Assembly: GCA_031550125.1 (NCBI GenBank)
Contig: JAVBOW010000014.1
Location: 1-46,748, forward strand
Direction: 5' to 3'
DNA length: 46,748 nucleotides
Source: JAVBOW01 sp031550125
Lineage (GTDB): Bacteria > Bacteroidota > Bacteroidia > Bacteroidales > Rikenellaceae
Shown: piece after piece, positions 7,565 through 17,076 of the stretch
How positions within the stretch are numbered: position 1 is the first letter of the stretch
How the letters are laid out: every line of letters begins with the position of its first letter
Position numbers and translations under genes: made by a program
Notes under the pieces: generated by a model
The model's database searches: none
Seen by the model: the letters and a program-made list of their open reading frames with translations, nothing else
What the model was told of the DNA's origin: nothing

Positions 7565-10500
7565 ATGGTAAGAAAAATTTTACTATCGTTAATTGCGGTT
7601 TTGGGAATGTGCGCATATAGCGCTGTGGCTCAGAACCGTCAGGTTACCGGTACGATTACCGACACGAACGGTACTCCGGTAAACGGAGCAACCGTCCTTG
7701 TGGAAGGTACTACCAACGCCACATCGAGTAACGCTTCCGGCCAATTCACCATCACGGCCCCCGCAAACGGCACCCTGCTGGTGACCTTTATCGGTTTTGA
7801 ATCGCAACGGGTAGCCATCGAAGGCAAAACCCGCCTCAGCGTAACGCTTAAGGAAAACATACAGGCGATAGACGACGTTATAGTCGTCGCCTTCGGTACG
7901 ACAACCAAAGAGGCGTTCGTGGGTTCCGCGGCGCAAGTAAAGGCCGAAGATCTCGAAAAACGCCAAACGACCAACGTCCTCGACGCCCTCGTGGGTTCCG
8001 TTCCGGGCCTCCAGGTCAGGGGCGGCTCCGGCCAGCCCGGATCAGCCGGAGGCGATATCAATATCCGCGGTATCAACTCCATGTACGCAGGGACCAGTCC
8101 TCTGGTCATTGTGGACGGCGCTCCTTACCCCGCCAGCCTGTCGAATATCCCCCAGTCGGATATCGAATCCGTGACCGTACTTAAGGACGCCGCTTCGGCA
8201 GCCCTTTACGGCGCACGCGGCGCGGCGGGCGTTATCATCGTAACCACGAAAAGGGCGAAATCGAAAGAGGCCATCGTCAACGTGGACATGAAATGGGGCG
8301 TCAACTCGCGCGCAATCAAAGATTACAATATAATCACCGATCCAGGGGAATACTACGAGGCGTACTACACGCAGATATACAACCAGTATTACTATGGCCA
8401 GGGCATGTCCGCCTCGCAAGCCGCGTCTCAGGCTAACATCAAAATGCTCTCCGACCTGCAATACAACGTATTCACGGTACCCGACGGCGAGTCCCTTATC
8501 GTCAACGGCAAACTGAATCCCGGGGCCACGCTCGGCAGCAAAACCACCTACAACGGCGTGGATTACTGGATGCAGCCCGACAACTGGAGCGACGCCGCGT
8601 ACCGCAACGGCCTGCGTCAGGAGTATACCGCCAGCGTTAACGGATCGACAGACCGTTCGTCGTATTACATGGGTCTGGGCTACCTTAACGAAGAAGGCAT
8701 CATAGACAATTCCGATTTCGAGCGCATCACGGCCCGTTTCAAAAACGACTACCAAGCCAAAAAATGGCTGAAAGTAGGCTCCAACATAGGTTATGTACAC
8801 TCGCTGCAGGATCAGAACTCCAACTGGGGTACCGATGCAGGTTCGTCCAACCTGTTCGCCTACACTTCCCGTATAGCTCCCATATATCCGCTTTACGTAC
8901 GCGTTATCGACGCCAACGGCAATCCGGTAATCAAAACCGACGAGTATGGCAATAAAGCCTACGACTATGGCGTGGCGTCCACCGGCTACGGAGTTTCGCG
9001 TCCGTACCTCGGAACCGGCAACCCCCTGGGTGAGAACCAGTACAACAAATACCAGGTTGAAGGAAACCAACTGAACGGCACAGGGTTCATAGACATCATC
9101 TTCACCAAACACCTCAAACTGAATATCTCCAGCACGGTGACATGGGGCCAGACCAACACCATGCAGTTCGGCAATATGTACTACGGCACTCCCGCGAATA
9201 CCGGCGGTTATACCGAGAAACAATCCACCACTTCGCTGCGTACCAACAATCTACAGACCCTGAACTACAACAATTCGTTCGGCTCCCATAACGTTACGGC
9301 ATTGCTCGGCCATGAATATTACGACAGCAAGCAGCAAGTCCTTTACGGCAAAGGATCGGGCATGTTCTCACCCGATATCATGGAGATAAGCGCCGCCGCC
9401 ACGAAAGATCCCGTCACGGCATCCAACACCGCCAGGTATAACAACGAAGGTTACTTCCTGAGCGGCCAATACGATTACGAAAACAAGTATTACGCTTCGG
9501 TATCTTTCCGCCGCGACGCGTCGTCTAATTTCGATCCCGACAACCGCTGGGGCAGTTTCTGGTCGGTCGGCGGCGCGTGGATACTCTCGAAAGAGGATTT
9601 CATGAGTTCGACGACGGGCCTGATAGACATGCTCAAACTGAAAGTGTCGATAGGCCAGCAAGGTAACGACAACCTTCCCGTAACGTACGCTTACACGGAT
9701 ATCTACAGCCTGACTCCGGGAAGCGCCACGGTGGTCACGCCGGTATACGCCCGTAAAGGCAATAAAGACATCACATGGGAAACGTCTACCAACCTGAACC
9801 TCGGCGCCGAATTCAGTTTGTGGAAAGGCCGTCTAAGCGGAAGCGTCGATTTCTTCAACAAGAAGACCACCGACCTGCTGTTCTGGGTATCCCTTCCTGA
9901 AGAGTCGGGTACGCGAGGCATGTACGACAACGTGGGCGACATGCGCAACACCGGCTTCGAGATAAACCTGACCGGCGCGATAATAAGAAACAAGATGATC
10001 GACTGGACCGTATCCGGCAACATATCGCACTACGGCACCAAGATACTCAAACTGCCGGCTTCCAAAGTCGATCCCGCCCTGGGCGGATACACCGAAGAAT
10101 CGATGTGGTTCAAGGTCGGAGGCCCGATGTACAATTACTACTGCCGTTCCTACGCAGGGGTAGACCAGTACGGCAGGGCAATGTTCTATGTGGACACCGA
10201 AGACGAGAACGGCAAAACCATCCGCAAAGGAGGCACTACCTACGACTACAGCAACGCCTCCTATTACGAGCAGGGGACCAACCTTCCCAAAGCGTTCGGC
10301 GGCTTCGGCACCAACCTGCGCGTAGGCGATTTCGACGTAGCGATGACGTTCGACTATCAGATAGGCGGCAGGATATTCGACGGCTATTACGCCTCCGTTA
10401 TCGGAAGCATGCCGGGATCGAGTTCGGCAGGATCGGCTATCCACAAGGACTGGACAAAATCGTGGAGTACCAACAACACCGGAAGCAGCCTGCCCCGCTG

Positions 10501-10780
10501 GCAGTATGGCGACCAGTACAACGGCAGCATAACGGCAGATCGTTTCCTGACCGACGCGAGCTACCTGAACTTCCAATCGTTCGTGGTAGGTTACACCGTA
10601 CCGGCCAAAGCGCTCAAGCAATACAACGTGAAGATGCGTATTTACGCCGCAGGCGAGAACCTGTATTTCTGGTCGAAACGCAAAGGACTCGATCCGCGGT
10701 ACTCTTTTGAGGGCAACTCCTGGGTAGTATCCTTCTCACCCTACCGCACTGTTTCCGGCGGAGTTCAACTCACATTCTAA
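7565..10780 (+). CDS. SusC/RagA-family TonB-linked outer-membrane transporter
   Basis: A 1071-residue outer-membrane protein. Order of parts: signal peptide (about 1-22, cleavage after SAVAQ), a carboxypeptidase-regulatory-like domain (about 25-105), a TonB-box region (DDVIVVAFG, near 98-106), a plug domain with GGDINIRGINSMYAG, PLVIVDGAP and AASAALYGARGAAGVIIV, and a 22-strand type barrel ending in an aromatic residue (GGVQLTF). No STN domain is present and no ECF sigma/anti-sigma pair is adjacent, so trans-envelope signalling is not indicated. It would import a glycan or peptide fragment into the periplasm with the SusD partner encoded 18 bp downstream. Its Ile codons favour ATC, unlike the AUA preference of many neighbours, which may reflect high expression or separate origin. 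No glycoside hydrolase gene lies in the operon, so the substrate is unknown. Confidence 0.95.
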   Translation: MVRKILLSLIAVLGMCAYSAVAQNRQVTGTITDTNGTPVNGATVLVEGTTNATSSNASGQFTITAPANGTLLVTFIGFESQRVAIEGKTRLSVTLKENIQAIDDVIVVAFGTTTKEAFVGSAAQVKAEDLEKRQTTNVLDALVGSVPGLQVRGGSGQPGSAGGDINIRGINSMYAGTSPLVIVDGAPYPASLSNIPQSDIESVTVLKDAASAALYGARGAAGVIIVTTKRAKSKEAIVNVDMKWGVNSRAIKDYNIITDPGEYYEAYYTQIYNQYYYGQGMSASQAASQANIKMLSDLQYNVFTVPDGESLIVNGKLNPGATLGSKTTYNGVDYWMQPDNWSDAAYRNGLRQEYTASVNGSTDRSSYYMGLGYLNEEGIIDNSDFERITARFKNDYQAKKWLKVGSNIGYVHSLQDQNSNWGTDAGSSNLFAYTSRIAPIYPLYVRVIDANGNPVIKTDEYGNKAYDYGVASTGYGVSRPYLGTGNPLGENQYNKYQVEGNQLNGTGFIDIIFTKHLKLNISSTVTWGQTNTMQFGNMYYGTPANTGGYTEKQSTTSLRTNNLQTLNYNNSFGSHNVTALLGHEYYDSKQQVLYGKGSGMFSPDIMEISAAATKDPVTASNTARYNNEGYFLSGQYDYENKYYASVSFRRDASSNFDPDNRWGSFWSVGGAWILSKEDFMSSTTGLIDMLKLKVSIGQQGNDNLPVTYAYTDIYSLTPGSATVVTPVYARKGNKDITWETSTNLNLGAEFSLWKGRLSGSVDFFNKKTTDLLFWVSLPEESGTRGMYDNVGDMRNTGFEINLTGAIIRNKMIDWTVSGNISHYGTKILKLPASKVDPALGGYTEESMWFKVGGPMYNYYCRSYAGVDQYGRAMFYVDTEDENGKTIRKGGTTYDYSNASYYEQGTNLPKAFGGFGTNLRVGDFDVAMTFDYQIGGRIFDGYYASVIGSMPGSSSAGSAIHKDWTKSWSTNNTGSSLPRWQYGDQYNGSITADRFLTDASYLNFQSFVVGYTVPAKALKQYNVKMRIYAAGENLYFWSKRKGLDPRYSFEGNSWVVSFSPYRTVSGGVQLTF

Positions 10781-10798
10781 TCAGAAAAGAATCTAATT

Positions 10799-12436
10799 AT
10801 GAAAAACACAATAAATATTTCGCTTGCCTTGCTTGCCGTCTCGTTGCTGGCGACAAGTTGCATCAAGGAAACTTTTCCACAGGGAGCCAGCGCTACCAGT
10901 CAACAAGTAGATAACGCTCCTAACGCCTACAGGAATTACATCGAAGCCATTACCTCGTCGCTCGTCGGCCAGTTCACCGCATACGGCAACGAAGACACGG
11001 ACCCGCGCGATTTCGGCTACCCGTCATTCTTCCTGCAAAGGGACGTAATGGGGCAGGACATCGTTATTGAAGACTCCAGCTCGGAATGGTATAACAGTTG
11101 GTATCAGGTATCCGGACTCGGCGAAAATACCAGGGTCGCCCAATTTCCGTGGTGCTACTACTATAAATGGATCAAGAACTGCAACATAGTCATAGGCAAG
11201 ATCAGCCCCGACGATGAAACATACAAGGCGGGAGTAGGCATAGCCCACGCCATGCGCGCTATGTTCTACATGGAGCTGGCCTGTATGTATTTCGACAAGA
11301 ACGCCCCCGAACGCGGCACGGTACCCATAGTGACCGAAGCAACTACCGACAAAGAGTTGGTAAACAATCCGCGTGCGCCGAAAGACGACATGTGGGCGTT
11401 CATCCTCGACGACCTCGACCTGGCTGAAACATACCTGGCCGACTACGTGCGCACGGATATCTATACCCCCGACGTCACCGTGGTGTATGGTTTGAAAGCT
11501 CGCGCCTATCTGACCATGGAAGATTATCCTAACGCAGCCAAATATGCAAGGATGGCCATAGACGGCGCGGAATACAGCGCTATGACCGAGAGCCAGTACC
11601 TGGATCGCATGACGGCGTTCAACACCCCTAACGACGCGTGGATGTTCGGCTGCAAATTCAAAGACAGCGACCCCAACATCACTCTCAACGACTCCGACTC
11701 CAACTGGGGTTCGCAGATGTTCCTCGAAGTGGAAGGCGGCCTGTACGGAAGCGCCTACGGCGCACCCAAGCACATAGACGCCCACCTTTACAGCACAATT
11801 CCCGCCACGGACTTCCGCAAAAAGTGCTACATAGATCCTTCGCTGGACGAAATGAGCGACGGGGACCGCACCGCAGCCCTGGCTGCATATACGGATTTCC
11901 CTGACTTTATAGATCAGGCGGTGGACGGTTCCGCTTCGCTGGTCTACGGCTACCTGGCCCTCAAATTCCGCGCTGGCGGCGGCCTGGAAGGTCGCACCAA
12001 CCCTTACAAGGCCACCGTCGTCTCCGTTCCCATGATGCGAGTTGAAGAGATGATGCTGATCGAAGCCGAAGCCGTAGGAATGCAGGCGGGCAAAGAGGCC
12101 CAAGGTATAGCGCTGCTGACCAATTTCGCCCTTACCCGCAACCCCGGTTTCGTATACGACGTGGCGGAATCGTTCCGTAACAACGTCTGGTGGCAACGCC
12201 GCGTAGAACTTTGGGGCGAAGGTTTCGCCACATTGGACATCAAACGCCTCGGCAAAGGTATAGTACGCAGCTACGCAGGGACCAACCACCCGGCCAACTA
12301 CCGGTTCAACACCGCCGACGTCCCCCAATGGATGAACCTCGTTATAGTAAGGACAGCGTCGGCTTATAACACGGCCATTGTAAACAATCCTAATCCGGAG
12401 CAACCCAGCGGAGATTCTCCCGAATATACATTCTAA
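10799..12436 (+). CDS. SusD/RagB-family nutrient-binding surface lipoprotein
   Basis: A 545-residue lipoprotein with a lipobox (LLATSC, acylated Cys near residue 21), starting 18 bp after susC. The family pattern is clear. An N-terminal alpha-helical TPR-like portion includes AYRNYIEAI, AHAMRAMFYMELACMYFD and VYGLKARAYLTMEDYPNAA. Near the C-terminus, VEEMMLIEAEA and WQRRVELWGEGFATLDIKR are typical SusD motifs. It forms the extracellular lid of the SusC transporter and binds the ligand at the cell surface. The region around residues 300-330, with VYGYLALKFR, is also family-like. The ligand cannot be deduced. Confidence 0.94.
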   Translation: MKNTINISLALLAVSLLATSCIKETFPQGASATSQQVDNAPNAYRNYIEAITSSLVGQFTAYGNEDTDPRDFGYPSFFLQRDVMGQDIVIEDSSSEWYNSWYQVSGLGENTRVAQFPWCYYYKWIKNCNIVIGKISPDDETYKAGVGIAHAMRAMFYMELACMYFDKNAPERGTVPIVTEATTDKELVNNPRAPKDDMWAFILDDLDLAETYLADYVRTDIYTPDVTVVYGLKARAYLTMEDYPNAAKYARMAIDGAEYSAMTESQYLDRMTAFNTPNDAWMFGCKFKDSDPNITLNDSDSNWGSQMFLEVEGGLYGSAYGAPKHIDAHLYSTIPATDFRKKCYIDPSLDEMSDGDRTAALAAYTDFPDFIDQAVDGSASLVYGYLALKFRAGGGLEGRTNPYKATVVSVPMMRVEEMMLIEAEAVGMQAGKEAQGIALLTNFALTRNPGFVYDVAESFRNNVWWQRRVELWGEGFATLDIKRLGKGIVRSYAGTNHPANYRFNTADVPQWMNLVIVRTASAYNTAIVNNPNPEQPSGDSPEYTF

Positions 12437-12456
12437 TCTAAAACCGATTTTCGCGT

Positions 12457-13362
12457 ATGAAAAAATACATATATGCAGCACTGATCGCATTAGGCGCTAT
12501 CGCCATGAGCGGCTGCAAACAAGTATCAGAAGGCACCGACGCCGGATCCGACTCCAAGGCTTTGGTCACACCCTACCTGTTCGCGCCCAAAGGATCGCCC
12601 GGGGAAGGACAGCCTCCCTATAACTCCGACGAAGACGTTTCAATACGTTTCGTGTCCAACAACAAAGTAGCGGAGTTTTATTACTATATCGAACTTCTGT
12701 CCGATAAAGACGCGTTCATCGAAGAGAACGGCGCCGATGCATACAACGATTACGTTATCGCGAACGGCGACAAAATCGACGAGGATCTGGATAAGGATCC
12801 GGAAGTTATTGTCACCGGCCTGCCGGGAACGTACGCCATCTCCATTGTCGCCCTCAACAGCGGCGGCAAGAAGAATGCCTCCGAAGCCATTTTCTACGGC
12901 CTGACCTGGACGACGCTCGCGACCGGCACGTACAATTACCAGATAACCAACTTACTCGGTTATACCCCGGCGACCGCTACCATTGAACTCCAACAGTGCG
13001 ACACCGACGAGAATCTGTTCAGGTTTAAAGACCTTTACGGTGTAGGTTACAGCCTCAAACTTACGGCTCTTCCCGACTATACGGCGGTGGACGCAGGCAG
13101 TACGTTCGTATATTGCCGCATCGCTCCTCAGAATACTCCGTTCGTGCATTCAACTCGTGGAAACGTTTCTGTCCGCGACATAGGCTACTGGCAAGGAGAC
13201 ATCGGATTCATTACTGACGGCGGCTATGAAAGCGGCATTTGCATAGACGGGCCTGATTTGAATTTCGCATACATCTCTCCGCAATATTACGGCCCCGGCG
13301 GCAGCATAGGCTACGGATTTAGAGGAAATGCATATCTGGAAATATTCGAGCCTAACGATTAA
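12457..13362 (+). CDS. Third-gene lipoprotein of the susCD operon, function unknown
   Basis: A 301-residue predicted lipoprotein (lipobox AMSGC near residue 20), 20 bp downstream of susD and before a strong terminator, so it is the last gene of the operon. Residues of about 35-145 look like an immunoglobulin/fibronectin-type beta-sandwich (DEDVSIRFVSNNKVAEFYYYIE ... TYAISIVALNSGGK). About 150-301 form another beta-rich domain beginning GTYNYQITNLLGY and including ATIELQQCDTDENLFRF. The position matches SusE/SusF-like surface glycan-binding lipoproteins, but I do not recognise a named family, and the binding role is inferred from position. Confidence 0.72.
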   Translation: MKKYIYAALIALGAIAMSGCKQVSEGTDAGSDSKALVTPYLFAPKGSPGEGQPPYNSDEDVSIRFVSNNKVAEFYYYIELLSDKDAFIEENGADAYNDYVIANGDKIDEDLDKDPEVIVTGLPGTYAISIVALNSGGKKNASEAIFYGLTWTTLATGTYNYQITNLLGYTPATATIELQQCDTDENLFRFKDLYGVGYSLKLTALPDYTAVDAGSTFVYCRIAPQNTPFVHSTRGNVSVRDIGYWQGDIGFITDGGYESGICIDGPDLNFAYISPQYYGPGGSIGYGFRGNAYLEIFEPND

Positions 13363-13400
13363 CACAAGTACGAGTTTCCGAACCGTACCGAATAAACAAA

Positions 13401-13439
13401 GCGATTGGGTGTCTCTGACGAGACACCCAATCGCTTTTT
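13401..13439 (+). terminator. Terminator of the susCD operon
   Basis: A 15-bp perfect stem (13401-13415 with 13420-13434) with a tgac loop, followed by five T residues. It is a classic intrinsic terminator 38 bp after the last stop codon. Confidence 0.92.
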
Positions 13440-13492
13440 CCTGCAAGACAGTACATGCAAATAACGTTGCTTCAATTGTACTTTACGGCACA

Positions 13493-13528
13493 AAAAACCT
13501 GTGTCTGAGTTTTCAGACACAGGTTTTT
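13493..13528 (-). terminator. Terminator of the transketolase gene, possibly bidirectional
   Basis: Arms 13493-13508 and 13513-13528 pair over 16 bp with a 4-nt loop. The outer part is A5 on one side and T5 on the other, so both strands end in a U-tract. It sits just past the tkt stop on the minus strand and backs up the susCD terminator. Confidence 0.88.
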
Positions 13529-13542
13529 GCGTGAATCGACAG

Positions 13543-15582
13543 TTATTTTCCCAGAAGTTCCCTGACTTCTTTGTAGACGGTGGCGGCGGTGAAACCGAAT
13601 TTTTCGTCCAGCACGGCGAAAGGGGCCGAGTGGCCGAAGTGGTCGAAGCCGTGGATGCGAGCTTTGTCGCCGGCCAGCGGGCGCAGCGTAAGGCTCAGGC
13701 CGGACGTGAGGGCGTAGCGCGGCGCGGCGGCGGGACCGTCGGGCAGCACCTGCGACTGATAGGTCTGTTCCTGATCGCGGAAGAGGCCTTCCGAGGGGGC
13801 GCTCACTATCCTTGCCTTTATGCCGTCGGCAGCCAGCAATTCCGCTCCCGCCACAAGGGTGGACACCTCCGAGCCGCTGGCTATCATAACCACGTCGTGG
13901 TCTGGCGCATCGGCCACCACGTACGCACCCCTGGCACACCCTTCGGCGGCTTCGCTGCGGCGGCCTGCGGTGGAGACGGCGGGAATATTCCTGATGTTCT
14001 GGCGCGAAAATATCAGCCCCACCGGACGCCGGCACTCAAGGGCCAGTTTCCATGCCGCTATTGACTCTTCGGCGTCGGCGGGACGCAGGACTACCATCGA
14101 GCGTTCGCCGTTATGGTTATGCAGGTGTTCGAGCAACCTTATCTGCATTTCGTGTTCCACGGGCTGGTGCGTAGGGCCGTCCTCACCCACGCGGAAAGAG
14201 TCGTGCGACCACACATAAATCACCTTGAGCCTCATGAGCGCCGAAAGCCTTATGGCCGGCTTCATATAATCAGAAAAGACGAAGAACGTGCCGCACACGG
14301 GAATAACTCCGCCGTGCAGCGCCATGCCGTTCATAAGACACGCCATCGTAAGTTCGCACACTCCCGCATGCAGGAAGCGGCCGCTGAAATCGCCCGGCGC
14401 TATGGCTTTGGTGTATTTCAGGAAACCGTCCGTGCGATCGGAATTGCAGAGGTCTGCCGACGAAACGATCATATTTTCCACATTACGGGAATAATATCCC
14501 AGTACGGTGGCCGAAGCAACCCTCGTGGCGACGCCCTGACCGGCCTCAACCTGCGAATAGTCCAGCTCGGGCAAGCCTCCGCCAAGGAAGAGGTCCAGTT
14601 TGGCGGCCAAGGCCGGATTATCCTTGCGCCACGCCGCTTCGACGGCTGCGCGCTCGGCGCGCCATTTACGCAACGCTTCGCGGCGGACGCCGTACAATTC
14701 GGCGCTTTCCGGAAATATGGCGAAAGGATCGGCCGGATCGCCGCCCAGGTTGCGTATAGTCTTCTCTATATCGCCTCCGGCGGCTGTAAGCGGCTGTCCG
14801 TGCATCGAAACCTTACCTTCGAAGCACTCGCCGTCCTTGCCCAGGGCGCATTTGCCCATAACGGTATGGCCTATTATAAGCGTGGGACGCGACTCCTCCT
14901 TGCGGGCGGCGGCAAGCGCCGTGCGTATCTGCGCGGCGTCGTTGCCGTCTATCTCTATCACGCTCCAGCCCCAGGCTCGGTATTTAGCCCCCACGTCCTC
15001 GCTCGTAACCTCGTCAACTTTGGTGGACAGCTGCACGTTATTCGAATCGTAGAACATAACGAGGTTCGACAGGCCCAGGTGTCCCGCCGTACGGCCGGCA
15101 CCCTGCGAAACCTCTTCCTGTATACCGCCGTCCGATATGAAAGCGTATATCTTGTGCGACATCCATTCTCCGAAGCGGGCGACGAGGAAACGCTCTGCTA
15201 TGGCAGCGCCCACGGCCATGGCATGGCCCTGGCCCAGAGGCCCGGATGTGTTTTCCACGCCGCGGACAACATCCACCTCGGGATGTCCTGGCGTTACGCT
15301 GCCCCACTGCCGGAAATTCTTCAGGTCCTCCAGTGTGTAGCGGCCTGAAAGGCAAAGTACCGAATAGAGCATGGGAGACATGTGTCCCGGATCGAGAAAG
15401 AAACGGTCGCGGTGAGGGTAAAAGGCGTCGTCCGGATCGTAATTCAGGAATTCCGAATAAAGGACGTTGATGAAATCGGCGCCGCCCATAGCGCCGCCGG
15501 GATGCCCCGACTTGGCCCGTTCGACCATAGATACCGACAATAAACGGATATTATCCGCCGCACGAAGTGTTAGATCAGCCAT
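13543..15582 (-). CDS. tkt: Transketolase
   Basis: A 679-residue thiamine-diphosphate enzyme of the non-oxidative pentose phosphate pathway, moving two-carbon units between ketose and aldose phosphates. It is full length: N-terminal pyrophosphate-binding region with GHPGG (26-30), a cofactor segment ISDGGIQEE followed by FYDSNNVQLS, a central pyrimidine-binding domain (VWSHDSFRVGEDGPTHQP), and a C-terminal domain (VVADAPDHDVVMIASGSE). The start at 15582 is 29 nt after the -7 box of a consensus promoter. It has its own terminator and no linked pentose-phosphate gene such as rpiB, so it appears monocistronic. Confidence 0.95.
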   Translation of the reverse strand: MADLTLRAADNIRLLSVSMVERAKSGHPGGAMGGADFINVLYSEFLNYDPDDAFYPHRDRFFLDPGHMSPMLYSVLCLSGRYTLEDLKNFRQWGSVTPGHPEVDVVRGVENTSGPLGQGHAMAVGAAIAERFLVARFGEWMSHKIYAFISDGGIQEEVSQGAGRTAGHLGLSNLVMFYDSNNVQLSTKVDEVTSEDVGAKYRAWGWSVIEIDGNDAAQIRTALAAARKEESRPTLIIGHTVMGKCALGKDGECFEGKVSMHGQPLTAAGGDIEKTIRNLGGDPADPFAIFPESAELYGVRREALRKWRAERAAVEAAWRKDNPALAAKLDLFLGGGLPELDYSQVEAGQGVATRVASATVLGYYSRNVENMIVSSADLCNSDRTDGFLKYTKAIAPGDFSGRFLHAGVCELTMACLMNGMALHGGVIPVCGTFFVFSDYMKPAIRLSALMRLKVIYVWSHDSFRVGEDGPTHQPVEHEMQIRLLEHLHNHNGERSMVVLRPADAEESIAAWKLALECRRPVGLIFSRQNIRNIPAVSTAGRRSEAAEGCARGAYVVADAPDHDVVMIASGSEVSTLVAGAELLAADGIKARIVSAPSEGLFRDQEQTYQSQVLPDGPAAAPRYALTSGLSLTLRPLAGDKARIHGFDHFGHSAPFAVLDEKFGFTAATVYKEVRELLGK

Positions 15583-15611
15583 TATATAATATTTTTTAAT
15601 TTTCCCTTACA

Positions 15612-15643
15612 CAAAAATAGAACAATTAGCCAATATCCCCAAA
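15612..15643 (-). promoter_or_regulatory. Promoter of tkt
   Basis: On the minus strand: TTTG (15640-15643), 20 nt, then TATTTTTG (15612-15619), a full consensus match. A direct repeat gtcgctacc (15667-15675 and 15697-15705) lies upstream of it and has no evident function. Confidence 0.82.
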
Positions 15644-15800
15644 TCAATAACGGAATGTTGCGAATAGTCGCTACCTGACGCACGGCTATGCGCAGCGTCG
15701 CTACCGTAAGGAGCAGCTTTTCTTGCGCCGTACGTCTGAACGCAAGTTATTTTTCAGGCTGATCCCTTAAATATAACGGAGCCGGGGCCGGACGGTAATA

Positions 15801-15836
15801 AAAAAATGCGGCAAGCAGTTGTGGTGCATTGCCGCA
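15801..15836 (-). terminator. Terminator of the EEP-family hydrolase gene
   Basis: An 8-bp outer stem (15807-15814 with 15829-15836) encloses a 14-nt inner region. On the minus strand it is followed by six U residues (a run of A at 15801-15806). It lies about 20 bp past the stop codon at 15859. Confidence 0.75.
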
Positions 15837-15858
15837 GTTTTTCGCAAATTACGCCGGA

Positions 15859-16962
15859 CTAATTAAGTTTCAGCGTCATAAGAACCGGATTGTGGTCACT
15901 CCAATTCAGCAGTGGCGAATAATAGTCCACTCCTTTTATCGACGACGAGTATATTATATAGTCTATACGGAGTATCTTTTTCATCGCCTGGTAGGTGTAT
16001 GCGTATCCCTTGCCTGCTTCGAGGAATCCGTCTGTGCGTTCCGCCGGCTCCCTGAACGAGGTTTTACCCGTCAACTGGGCGTAGGCGTACGAAGAGGGGG
16101 TGTCGTTGCAGTCGCCGCAGTACACCACCGGCAGCGAGCATGTGTCTATCGCGGCCACTATGTTGTCTACCTGGAATGCGCGGCGGGTGAAATTCCGCTT
16201 CATGATGTTGGATATGCGTATCGCGGCCCGGGCCTGATCTTCCGTCGTCCCGAGGGCTATCTGGCGCTCCAGGTCGTCCTTCTCCCAGTTGACGCTGGTA
16301 GTCTGGAGGTGACCGTTGAAGAGGCGTAACTTATATCCCTCGACGTCCACATCCGTCCACATGGCGCTGTTCGTGGAGTTTTTGAACACCAGAAGGTGGG
16401 TGTTCTCTATCGGATAGCGGCTGAATACGGCCAGATCGTCGAAATCCTCACTGTTGTGGCCCAAGGCGAAATAAGGCAGACCGAGGGCGGCGGCTACGCT
16501 GTCGGGCGGATATGCGGGATTATTCATGAACTCCTGAAAGCAAACCACGTCTATGTTCTCGTTTTTCAGGAAAGTAGCCACAAAACCAACGGCGCGGCTA
16601 TAGTCGTCGTAAGAAAAATAGTTGATGTTATAGGTAGCCACGCGAAGGAGCCTATCGCCCTGCGACGCCGTGGCGGCAGTTTTGTCGTCCAACCGGAAGA
16701 TACGGGGATAGTACTGGTAATTGGCGACCAGGGCCAGAAGCGGGAAAAAAAACCACCAGCGACGCCTGAAGATCCAGTAAAAGACGAACATAAGGTCCGC
16801 TATGAGCAGCAAAGGCAAACCGAGACCCATCAACGCCACGAAACCGTTGTCGTTGGGATTTACCATAGCCGCCAGCATAGCCGCGCCGGTGGCAAGCACC
16901 GTAGCCAGCGTAAAAATTATAAGCACCGTATGAAGTAACAGCCTTACCGCTTTTTTGCCCAT
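15859..16962 (-). CDS. Membrane-anchored endonuclease/exonuclease/phosphatase-family protein
   Basis: A 367-residue protein with three predicted N-terminal membrane segments (about residues 5-33, 41-65 and 69-82) followed by an EEP catalytic domain from about residue 106. The metal-binding and catalytic motifs are all visible: VATYNINYF (Asn), VCFQEF (Glu), YCGDCNDTP (Asp-x-Asn) and the terminal SDHNPV (Asp-His). The substrate could be a nucleic acid, phosphoinositide-like lipid or sugar phosphate; the family is too broad to say. With three membrane spans the catalytic domain may face the periplasm, but I cannot fix the topology. A TATATTTG box lies 26 nt before the start and a terminator follows, so it is probably transcribed alone. 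Confidence 0.85.
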   Translation of the reverse strand: MGKKAVRLLLHTVLIIFTLATVLATGAAMLAAMVNPNDNGFVALMGLGLPLLLIADLMFVFYWIFRRRWWFFFPLLALVANYQYYPRIFRLDDKTAATASQGDRLLRVATYNINYFSYDDYSRAVGFVATFLKNENIDVVCFQEFMNNPAYPPDSVAAALGLPYFALGHNSEDFDDLAVFSRYPIENTHLLVFKNSTNSAMWTDVDVEGYKLRLFNGHLQTTSVNWEKDDLERQIALGTTEDQARAAIRISNIMKRNFTRRAFQVDNIVAAIDTCSLPVVYCGDCNDTPSSYAYAQLTGKTSFREPAERTDGFLEAGKGYAYTYQAMKKILRIDYIIYSSSIKGVDYYSPLLNWSDHNPVLMTLKLN

Positions 16963-16988
16963 ATAACTCCTTATTTTCGTTAATTGTG

Positions 16989-16996
16989 CAAATATA
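16989..16996 (-). promoter_or_regulatory. -7 box of the EEP-family gene
   Basis: TATATTTG on the minus strand, 26 nt before the ATG at 16962. The nearest upstream TTTG is 32 nt away, too far for the usual spacer, so the -33 element is missing or weak. Confidence 0.5.
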
Positions 16997-17076
16997 GTAA
17001 ATTTATTAATCTATAAACACTTTATTTGCAAACTGTCCGTAATACGTTTAATTTTAACTCCGGGAAACGCCGGAGA

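Noticed and set aside
11024..12490. 488-codon minus-strand open frame
   Set aside because: Antisense to susD with no recognisable domain; a codon-bias shadow.
15640..15730. Direct repeat gtcgctacc upstream of tkt as a mobile-element scar
   Set aside because: Only 9 nt, with no inverted ends or target duplication; insufficient evidence.
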